NCBI GenBank assembly: GCA_964591225.1
Contig: CAZQAO010000048.1
Span: forward strand, 1 to 6,553
Origin: MGBC108787 sp964591225
GTDB taxonomy: Bacteria > Bacillota_I > Bacilli_A > RF39 > UBA660
Direction of reading: 5' to 3'
Length of the DNA stretch: 6,553 nt
Part shown: positions 1 through 5,067 of the stretch, piece by piece
Position numbering within the stretch: the first letter of the stretch is position 1
How the letters are laid out: every line of letters begins with the position of its first letter
Program-made: the position numbers and the translations under genes
Notes under the pieces: model-generated
The model's database searches: none
Seen by the model: only the letters and a program-made list of their open reading frames with translations
What the model was told of the DNA's origin: nothing

Positions 1-2
1 AA

Positions 3-98
3 GATAACAAGTATGATATAGATGTTAAAGAATATGATGTTATAAAAATGGTTATTGCTTTTAAAGGTAAAAAAGTTAAAATTGAAACTAGGAAATAA
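3..98 (+). CDS. 3' end of an unidentified gene (cut by the window edge)
   Basis: One frame is open from the first bases to a TAA at 96-98 and gives 31 residues rich in Lys, Asp and Val, beginning DNKYDIDVKEYDVIKMV and ending KVKIETRK. The alternating charged and hydrophobic residues look like the closing beta strands of a real protein, but the piece is too short to assign to a family. An AAAGGAG-like ribosome binding site follows at about 115-121, yet no ATG-initiated frame of useful length comes after it. Any next gene in this direction is therefore lost. It could also be a chance open stretch. Confidence 0.35.
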   Translation, partial: DNKYDIDVKEYDVIKMVIAFKGKKVKIETRK

Positions 99-161
99 AA
101 ATATAATTAAAAGAAAAGGAGCTGATTAAGGGAATAAAGGACAATAGCAATTAAGTGAATA

Positions 162-593
162 CTAAAATATCGCATTTCTATCTTTATAATATACTACGTA
201 TGCATACTTAATAATTATAGCTATCGTTTCATTTATTCTAATTGTTCTTGCATATTTTAATCTTGTATTTGATATTACTTTATTTTTATTCATTGCTCTT
301 TTTACTTGTTGATATACCCGAATTTATTCCATCTACCTTTTAGTCCTTTCTATTTCCCTTTCCTTTTCTTCTGTTATTTTATCTTTCTTGTCTAATAAAG
401 GCTGATATTTCGCTTTAGCATTTGCGAGAAAATTTTCTATTGCTATTTTTAATTACTTATCTCTTATGTTTATTTTGCTTTCTAATAATTGATATTCATA
501 TTTTATTAACTTATTTTCTTCTTTTACTTCTTTTTATTTATTTGCTAACTTTTCATAATCTTTTTCAAACTCCTTTTTATAATTTGTTGCCAT
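162..593 (-). pseudogene. IS66-type transposase, degraded N-terminal part
   Basis: Reading leftward from an ATG at 593, the frame begins MATNYKKEFEKDYEKLANK, then meets TAA at 536-534. It continues in the same frame as a Lys/Glu-rich coiled coil (KEVKEENKLIKYEYQLLES) to TAA at 455-453, then through a further 39 codons to TAG at 335-333. The homology then moves to another frame for DGINSGISTSK (about 333-301) and back for NKNKVISNTR. A leucine-rich coiled coil followed by an NSGxxTSK segment and a KNKVIxNxR segment is the N-terminal layout of many Firmicute IS66 transposases (TnpC). At least three stops and two compensating frameshifts show it is dead. The zinc-finger, DDE core and C-terminus are absent. 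Beyond about 230 the frame stays open to TAG at 164-162 but I recognise nothing in it. Confidence 0.7.
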
Positions 594-654
594 AATATCA
601 TCACTCATTTCGCATATCATATTATACCGAACTCTAGGTTTAACTTTTCGCTTC

Positions 655-1619
655 CAGGATAAACATAAATTAGCAAAATAACAAAATAGTATATGAAAAA
701 ATGCTATTTTCTGATATGATAAAAACAAGTGGTAAAATAAAATGTCAAGAATATCAAAATAGTTAAAAGAACTTAAACAAAAGTTTGAAATAGAAGAATA
801 TATAGAAGACAAAAGGAATCAAGGATATGTACTACATTCATTATAAGAAATATTAATAGTAGTAATATTAGCTTTAATGGCAAATTATAATACTTTCGTT
901 GAAATACATTTATTTGCTAAGCAACATTATGAATGGTTGAAAAAATATTTAATTTTTGAATATGAATTACCTTCTATATCTACATTTAAAAGAGTAATTG
1001 CAATAATAAATCCAAAAGAATTAGAAGTTATATGTAACGAAGTGTTTTTAAAATTTATAAAGGCTTATAAGGAAAAATTATTATTTAAAGATATAAATAT
1101 AGAGATAGAAGATATAAATTCATCAGATGGTAAAACAGCAAATAGTTCTTCAAGAAAAACAAGAGATGGAGATATAGCAAAAACCAATGCAATGAGTGCT
1201 TTTTCTGTGAAGTATGAAAGGTGTTTAGCTACAGAATTTATTGATAAAAAAACAAATGAAATTCCAACAGCTCCAACTTTAATATCAAGATTGAAAATCA
1301 AAAATGTAATATTTACATTTGATGCTTTAAATACACAAAAAGAAACTATTGAATATATAGCAGGGAATGGTGGATAGAAAATAAATTACATTAGTATTTA
1401 GTACAGTATTTGAAGAAGATAAAAATAAATGTTACCTTGAAAACAGTTAAAAAAAACTTAAACATAATAAGAAAATTTTGTTTAAGTATTTTTACTTATT
1501 AAAGATGGATACAAGTTAAGTATGAATTCTATTCGCTTTGTCCTTAGTATGGATTTTGAAAATGAATTTGAAAAATTGATAAATAACCTTGTATCTTGTT
1601 AATTTATGAATTTATCTTG
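655..1619 (+). mobile_element. ISAs1-family insertion sequence, decayed, with both terminal inverted repeats
   Basis: The left end (655-680, starting CAGGATAAACATAAATTAGC) and the right end (1592-1619, whose reverse complement starts CAAGATAAATTCATAAATTA) align as an imperfect inverted repeat of about 26 bp. They bracket the transposase pseudogene tightly, and the right repeat overlaps its stop codon. The span of 965 bp is shorter than I expect for a complete element of this family, which fits the internal deletion seen in the gene. The flanks are similar but not identical (TTTTCGCTT before 655, TTTTGCTT after 1619), possibly an eroded target duplication. Family assignment rests on the protein. 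The ends were found by eye. Confidence 0.6.
742..1602 (+). pseudogene. ISAs1-family DDE transposase, broken by stops and an internal deletion
   Basis: The reading frame starts with ATG at 742 (MSRISK) and is interrupted by TAG at 760-762 and TAA at 844-846. It is then open from 847 to TAG at 1375-1377. Recognisable ISAs1 features are the helical N-terminal segment, the STFKRVIA region, the first catalytic Asp in SSDGKTANSS (codon 129), the MSAFSVKYE strand, the DKKTNEIPTAPTLISRL segment, and the second catalytic Asp in FTFDALNTQK (codon 194). After the NGG at 1374 the expected segment carrying the third acidic residue is missing. C-terminal homology resumes in another frame (LNIIRKFCLSIF, from 1458) and returns to the original frame (KDGYKLSMNSIRFVLSMDF) to end at TAA 1600-1602. 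The open part alone would encode 166 residues from ATG 877, but it lacks both domain ends and should not be called a functional gene. Confidence 0.85.
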
Positions 1620-1652
1620 TTTTGCTTGTTTTTTATGTTATCACATTATTAT

Positions 1653-1859
1653 CTATACTTTTTTAACTGTGAATAGTAATATTTTACTACCTAAAGATAC
1701 TATTCCGTCATCATAATATCATTATTTTTATATGAAATTTAAAACAAATTGCACATTTTTTCTGTTGATATTTCTATAATAATTCATTAAAAAATTTTTA
1801 ATACCACCCATTTCATTATGCATACCTATTTGCAAAACTCGTATTAAATTTTTACTCAT
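1653..1859 (-). pseudogene. glycosyltransferase (GT4/GT1-like) remnant, N-terminal end only
   Basis: One base after the glf stop, an ATG at 1859 opens a frame giving MSKNLIRVLQIGMHNEMGGI and then FLMNYYRNINRKNVQF. This is the classic start of capsule and exopolysaccharide glycosyltransferases: a first beta strand with IRVLQIG, then a glycine-rich loop (GGI), then FLMNYYRNI. The frame stops at TAA 1730-1728 after 43 codons. Across three in-frame stops the homology continues as YYDDGIVSLGSKI, up to TAG at 1655-1653. The rest of a protein normally of about 350-400 residues is gone, and the ISAs1 relic begins 34 bp further on. The near-overlap with glf shows it was the next gene of the same operon. 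Its initiation probably relied on coupling to glf, since the nearest AAAGGA lies 14 nt away. Confidence 0.75.
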
Positions 1860-1860
1860 A

Positions 1861-2967
1861 TTATCTCACTAATTCCTTTGCTAATGTTAGGGCACTATCT
1901 ATCACCTGATCCATGTTATAATATTTATACTCTCCAAGTCTTCCTCCAAAAATGACTTTATCTTCTTTAGTAGACAATTTTTTATATTTGTTATATAAAT
2001 TATTATTTTTATCATCATTAATTGGATAATAGGCTTCTTTCGTTGAGTCCCAACTATCAGGGTATTCTTTAGTAATAATAGTTCCTTTAATATTTGAAAA
2101 GTAAAAATGTTTATGTTCAATAATACGAGTATAAGGAGTTTCTTTATCAGTATAATTAATAACAGCATTACCTTGATAATTATCTATGTCACTATAAATT
2201 TCTTCTTCAAAACGTAGAGAACGATATTCTAATTTTCCATAGCAATAATCATAAAATTCATCTATCATTCCTGTATATAAAACTTTATCTGCCATAGAAT
2301 TATATTTATCTTTATTATCTAAGTAATTAACTTTTAATTCTATATCACATTTTTTAAGCATTTTTTCAATTATATTTGTATATCCATTAATAGGAATACC
2401 TTGGTATTTATCATTAAAATAATTATTATCAAAAATATATCTTACTGGTAATCTATTAATAATAAAACTAGGTAAGTCTTTACAATCTTTTCCCCATTGT
2501 TTTTCAGTATATCCTTTAATTAGTTTTTTATAAATATCTGTACCAACTAAACTTATAGCTTGTTCTTCTAAATTTGCTGGTGCTTTTCCATTTAAAACTT
2601 TTCTTTGTTTTTCAATAATTTCTTGTGCTTGGCTTGGTGTTGTTATATTCCATAGTTTAGTAAATGTATTCATATTAAATGGTAAGTTGTAAAGTTTTCC
2701 TTTATAATTTGCGATGGGTGAATTAATATAATTATTAAATTTAGTAAATTTATTTATATAGTTCCATACTTCTTCATTAGAAGTATGGAAAATATGGGCA
2801 CCATATTTATGTATGTGAATTCCATTTTTTAACTCTGTATATATATTTCCACCTAAATGATTCCTTTTTTCAATTACTAATATTTTTTTCCCTTCTTCGG
2901 CCATTATATTGGCAAAAGTAGCACCATAAAGTCCCGATCCTACTACTATATAATCATAATGTTTCAT
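1861..2967 (-). CDS. glf: UDP-galactopyranose mutase
   Basis: This cytoplasmic flavoenzyme interconverts UDP-galactopyranose and UDP-galactofuranose, supplying the donor for galactofuranose-containing glycans. The 368 residues match the usual bacterial length. Visible features are the FAD-binding GSGLYG at residues 10-15 with an acidic IEKR at 32-35, GGN at 39-41, YGAHIFHT at 55-62, the GYTEKQWG segment (about 153-160), the NRLPVR segment with a conserved active-site Arg, and the C-terminal FGGRLGEYKYYNMD with the second conserved Arg and FAD contacts. I see no frameshift or missing motif, so it should be active. The start at 2967 is supported by GAAAGGTGG at 2984-2976, eight bases upstream. 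It lies 34 bp after the DUF4422 gene and one base before a glycosyltransferase remnant, so it is an internal gene of a leftward polysaccharide operon. Confidence 0.97.
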   Translation of the reverse strand: MKHYDYIVVGSGLYGATFANIMAEEGKKILVIEKRNHLGGNIYTELKNGIHIHKYGAHIFHTSNEEVWNYINKFTKFNNYINSPIANYKGKLYNLPFNMNTFTKLWNITTPSQAQEIIEKQRKVLNGKAPANLEEQAISLVGTDIYKKLIKGYTEKQWGKDCKDLPSFIINRLPVRYIFDNNYFNDKYQGIPINGYTNIIEKMLKKCDIELKVNYLDNKDKYNSMADKVLYTGMIDEFYDYCYGKLEYRSLRFEEEIYSDIDNYQGNAVINYTDKETPYTRIIEHKHFYFSNIKGTIITKEYPDSWDSTKEAYYPINDDKNNNLYNKYKKLSTKEDKVIFGGRLGEYKYYNMDQVIDSALTLAKELVR

Positions 2968-3001
2968 TTATAATACCACCTTTCTGCTACTGCAACTAGT
3001 T

Positions 3002-3781
3002 TTAAAAACTTTTATCATATTTTTTACCAAAAAATTTTGCTTTTAAAAAACTTATTCCTTTTTTCCACCAATTTATTTTTTCCATATAAATAAATGGAAT
3101 TTCTTTAAATTTATATTTTTTGTAATCTAACCAAACATCAAATAACCTTTCACTAACTCTGCCATAAAATCTAGAATGAAAATCATCATAATGTTTATCT
3201 TTCATTCTGGATTCTAATTCAAATAAAATAGAAAATAACCATTCACAATAATCGTTTAAATATTCTTTTTTCATAATAAACATATTAAAAGCGTGCATAC
3301 TTCTTCTTTTCATAACCTTATTAAGACTATCTTTATATTCTGGATATTTTTCTTTAATAATTTTTATTGTTTCATCTAATGTTTCTACATACATAGTGTG
3401 TTTGTAATGATTATAAATTGTTTCTATCCAATATCTTCTTTTTTTTGGCACTATAATGTCATAATTATTTAAATACTGTTCTAATTCTTTTTTTGTAAGA
3501 ATAGATTCAAACTTATCTTTATTTCTATTTTTTGATGCAAAATATCTTCGGTAATGTACTAAACCAATATAATCTGCATCAATATTTTTCCAAGCCCAAT
3601 AAAGTCCAGTTAATTCACAAAAAGATGAATTTTTTGATGATATGTTTTCTCCTATGTTATCTCCTTGATACCCTAAATTATCTTTTCCTTCTTTTCCAAC
3701 TTGTAGTGGCAAATACATCTCATCAGTTGGCATTTTGTATTTTTTATGAGTTGCAACTATTATTTTTATATTTTGTCCCAT
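3002..3781 (-). CDS. DUF4422-family glycosyltransferase (possible galactofuranosyltransferase)
   Basis: The 259-residue product has no signal peptide or clear membrane helix. It carries the hallmarks of the DUF4422 family of capsule/exopolysaccharide transferases: IKIIVATHKKY near the N-terminus (5-15), QGDNIGENIS (39-48), FCELTGLYWAWKN (54-66), DYIGLVHYRRYF (70-81), HAFNMFIMKKEY (163-174), CEWLF (179-183) and GRVSERLFDVWL (207-218). The C-terminus is basic and aromatic and may sit at the membrane. An in-frame ATG at 3796 would add five residues. I prefer 3781 because GGAG at 3794-3791 sits nine bases upstream and the start then follows the previous gene's stop by one base. Family membership is strong. 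Transfer of Galf is inferred from the neighbouring glf and from the frequent pairing of these families, and another sugar is possible. Confidence 0.9.
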   Translation of the reverse strand: MGQNIKIIVATHKKYKMPTDEMYLPLQVGKEGKDNLGYQGDNIGENISSKNSSFCELTGLYWAWKNIDADYIGLVHYRRYFASKNRNKDKFESILTKKELEQYLNNYDIIVPKKRRYWIETIYNHYKHTMYVETLDETIKIIKEKYPEYKDSLNKVMKRRSMHAFNMFIMKKEYLNDYCEWLFSILFELESRMKDKHYDDFHSRFYGRVSERLFDVWLDYKKYKFKEIPFIYMEKINWWKKGISFLKAKFFGKKYDKSF

Positions 3782-3782
3782 T

Positions 3783-3989
3783 TTATACAGCTCCATGACT
3801 TTTAATAACTACGCTTATTGTTTTAAATATTATTTTACTATCCAACCCTAAACTGTTCATTTTCATTTGATAATTGTAATTTCTATAATTTCTTTCGTTA
3901 TAAGCCCACCAACCTGTAACTCCAGGTCTAATACTTTGAATTTTGTCTTTATTTTTATCATCGCTTAATGTCATTCTACCAACATCCAT
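3783..3989 (-). pseudogene. C-terminal stub of an initiating polyprenyl-phosphate sugar transferase
   Basis: The 68-codon frame from ATG 3989 contains SIRPGVTGWWAYNERN (residues 19-34) and SLGLDSKIIFKTISVVIKSH (46-65), then GAV. These are the SVRPGxTGWWxxNGRN motif and the final LDxKIxFKT helix of the bacterial sugar transferase family (WcaJ/RfbP/CpsE type) that loads the first sugar phosphate onto undecaprenyl phosphate. The membrane helices, the catalytic basic/acidic region and the DELPQ and GPRP motifs are absent. Between the two conserved blocks roughly ten residues around the usual YYVKN segment are also missing, so it cannot catalyse the reaction. It nevertheless starts at a strong AGGAGG site and ends one base before the DUF4422 ATG. 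It may be debris, or a retained translated leader. A longer frame from 4043 exists but lacks a ribosome binding site. Confidence 0.75.
3791..3794 (-). promoter_or_regulatory. ribosome binding site deciding the DUF4422 start
   Basis: GGAG on the minus strand lies nine bases before ATG 3781. It is inside the last codons of the preceding stub and overlaps the alternative ATG at 3796, so that alternative start has no site of its own at a proper distance. The arrangement favours translational coupling from the stub into the glycosyltransferase. Confidence 0.6.
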
Positions 3990-3995
3990 TATAAT

Positions 3996-4001
3996 CCTCC
4001 T
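3996..4001 (-). promoter_or_regulatory. AGGAGG ribosome binding site of the sugar-transferase stub
   Basis: A perfect AGGAGG on the minus strand sits six bases before ATG 3989. It selects this start over the in-frame ATG at 4043, and it explains how a degenerate stub could still be translated efficiently. Confidence 0.75.
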
Positions 4002-4098
4002 ATTAAATAGTGGCTTTTTTATTACAAAACATATATTTACCACAAAAAACTATCGCAGAATACATTAAGTTCTTAGATAATCAAGTAAATATACATTA

Positions 4099-4127
4099 TT
4101 TATATCATGTTTTTGTCGAAATGTAAA
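4099..4127 (-). promoter_or_regulatory. leftward sigma-A-type promoter for the polysaccharide operon
   Basis: On the minus strand TTTACA (4127-4122), a 17-base spacer and TATAAA (4104-4099) form a good promoter. A TG one base before the -10 makes it an extended -10. Transcription should begin near 4092, giving a leader of about 100 bases before ATG 3989. The -35 lies inside the IS21-type end that begins at 4114, while the -10 lies outside it, so the promoter looks like a product of insertion. I see no convincing hairpin or riboswitch in the leader (3990-4092). Confidence 0.55.
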
Positions 4128-4563
4128 TACCTTATTTTTTCTGCACTAAATAAAATTCGAAGTAATCAATTGCAAAAGTAAATTCTGCATAAAAAAGTAA
4201 AGAAGTGGAATTTAATTATGCAAAATGATATAATATATGAATTGATGGTGCTTAAGGTAAAAAAAATTATGAAAAATATAGTGTATTTATTATAGATGAA
4301 GTTGGATATCTTCCTTTAGATGTTGAAGGAGCAAATTTGCTTTTTCAACTAATAAATCATTTAGGCAATGAGGTGAATTATTTTGAGATAACATGATTGC
4401 CAATGCTATTTTAGATACATTAATCCACCATTTCCATATTATCAATATTAATGGTAATTCTTATAAAATTAAAGATAAAATTAGATTTGATGACACAAAA
4501 TCTGTATAAAAATTATACATTTTTATTTTAAACTTTTTGTTCATTTTTATATTGACTTTAACA
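4114..4563 (+). mobile_element. IS21-family relic with both ends, internally deleted
   Basis: The left end reads TGTCGAAATGTAAATA (4114-4129). The reverse complement of the right end (4563-4550) reads TGTTAAAGTCAATA, so the two form an imperfect inverted repeat starting with TG, as IS21 elements do. Inside the left end, GTAAAT/TCTGCA modules recur (about 4123-4146 and 4176-4189), consistent with the multiple terminal repeats of this family. The right end carries an outward TTGACT (4552-4557), the kind of terminal -35 known from IS21. Only 450 bp remain of an element normally about 2-2.5 kb. istA and most of istB are gone. No clear target duplication is seen. The protein remnant supports the family; the exact ends are inference. 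Confidence 0.5.
4256..4509 (+). pseudogene. istB (IS21 helper ATPase) remnant
   Basis: Two fragments in different frames match IstB, the AAA+ ATPase that assists the IS21 transposase. The first (from 4256) reads NYEKYSVFIIDEVGYLPLD then EGANLLFQLINHLGNE. It contains the Walker B strand IIDE followed by GYLP, and runs to TGA at 4394-4396. The second (4393-4509) reads MIANAILDTLIHHFHIININ then GNSYKIKDKIRFD. This is the family's C-terminal part (AILDRLLHHxxVxxIxGxSYRxK) and ends at TAA 4507-4509. The Walker A half and the segment of roughly 30 residues between the fragments are deleted. It is nonfunctional. Confidence 0.8.
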
Positions 4564-4901
4564 ATTTATTACTTTAGATTTATTTAAACCTTATTACCCT
4601 TTAATGCATCGTTTGTTTCATAATGCTATTCTTATTCCTGATAGATTTCATATTGCTATTCAATTTAGAAATGCTTTAGATAAAACTAGACTTTCTCTAT
4701 GTAAAAAATCAAATAAAATTTTATTAGATATGCAAAAGTATATTGTTAATGATTAAATATAATTTATCTAATGGTATTACTGAAGGTACTAATAATGTTA
4801 TTAAACAATTGAAACATACTGCTTGTGGTTATAGAAAATTTGCTCATCTAAAAGCTAGAATTATGCTAATTAAGGGAATTTATAATCCCATTAAATCTTA
4901 A
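4562..4901 (+). pseudogene. ISL3-family transposase, C-terminal remnant
   Basis: The first frame (about 4562-4756) reads FITLDLFKPYYPLMHRLF then HNAILIPDRFHIAIQFRN, matching the DDE-core strand with the catalytic Asp (LDLFKPY) and the PDRFH segment of ISL3 transposases. It stops at TAA 4754-4756. The second frame (4755-4901) reads KYNLSNGITEGTNNVIKQLK then HTACGYRKFAHLKARIML. This is the SNGxxEGxNNxIKxxKRxxxGYRNFxxFxxRI signature containing the third catalytic acidic residue. The N-terminal zinc-finger and helix-turn-helix half is missing, and a segment between the two frames appears deleted. The break with the left side coincides with the right end of the IS21 relic, so either IS21 inserted into this element or a deletion joined them. 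Confidence 0.8.
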
Positions 4902-4927
4902 AAAAGAGAACTATAATTTAGTTCTCT
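4900..4927 (-). terminator. intrinsic terminator of the surface-protein gene
   Basis: On the minus strand a perfect 9-bp stem AGAGAACTA (4927-4919) / TAGTTCTCT (4913-4905) with a five-base loop is followed at once by a run of six T (4905-4900, overlapping the stem end). It lies about 140 bases after the TAA of the leftward surface-protein gene. On the plus strand the stem is followed by CTCTCC rather than T, so it acts mainly on leftward transcripts and would stop them from entering the ISL3 and IS21 relics in antisense. Confidence 0.7.
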
Positions 4928-4954
4928 CTCTCCAGTTCATTTATCATTAGTTTT

Positions 4955-4984
4955 TGCCTCACCAACACTACTTGACAAAGAACC
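4955..4984. repeat. possible right terminal inverted repeat of the ISL3-type element
   Basis: The minus strand from 4984 reads GGTTCTTTGTCAAGTAGTGT and continues to about 4955. A terminus starting GG(T/C)TCTTTGTCAA at this distance after the transposase stop is what I would expect for an ISL3-family end. No good left partner remains: a GTTCTT...TCAAGTA resemblance at about 4069-4087 needs a four-base gap. The family link of the end sequence is from memory and was not searched. Confidence 0.4.
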
Positions 4985-5067
4985 TTTTTACCTATTTGTC
5001 TAAAACATCTTTTAAGATATTTTTTCTTCTTTCACTAGAAAATCTAAAAGTTATACTTTGATATCAA

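Noticed and set aside
594..812. Leftward open frame running into the IS66 start (MSSIYSSISNF...)
   Set aside because: It is antisense to the ISAs1 transposase and its inverted repeat. The frame joins the IS66 methionine at 593 only by chance, and it has no ribosome binding site or coding-like composition.
742..846. Stop-codon reassignment as an explanation for in-frame TAG/TAA in the transposases
   Set aside because: glf, DUF4422 and the surface gene end normally at TAA with no internal stops, and the transposases also have frameshifts and deletions. Decay explains them better.
1065..1301. Leftward 78-codon frame
   Set aside because: It is antisense to the ISAs1 transposase, where the plus-strand homology is clear.
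1456..1487. Inverted repeat ACTTAAACA / TGTTTAAGT followed by TATTTTT, terminator-like
   Set aside because: It lies inside the C-terminal coding part of the ISAs1 relic (LNIIRKFCLSIF), has a 14-base loop and no G+C-rich stem. It is likely chance in AT-rich DNA.
1902..2168. Leftward 88-codon frame rich in Leu and Ile
   Set aside because: It is an alternative frame inside glf, which has complete family motifs in its own frame.
3532..3798. Rightward 88-codon hydrophobic frame
   Set aside because: It is antisense to the DUF4422 gene and has no ribosome binding site.
4068..4090. GTTCTT...TCAAGTA resemblance to the ISL3 right end, as a left inverted repeat
   Set aside because: It needs a four-base gap and only about 13 bases match. 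If real it would nest IS21 within ISL3, but the evidence is too thin to annotate.
4002..4092. Leader of the polysaccharide operon as a possible riboswitch or attenuator
   Set aside because: I found only an imperfect TAGT(GG)...CC-ACTA style pairing and no conserved aptamer pattern, so nothing supports a structured RNA.
5007..5018. ATCTT TT AAGAT followed by a T-rich run on the plus strand
   Set aside because: A five-base stem with a two-base loop is not a viable terminator, and no rightward gene needs one there.
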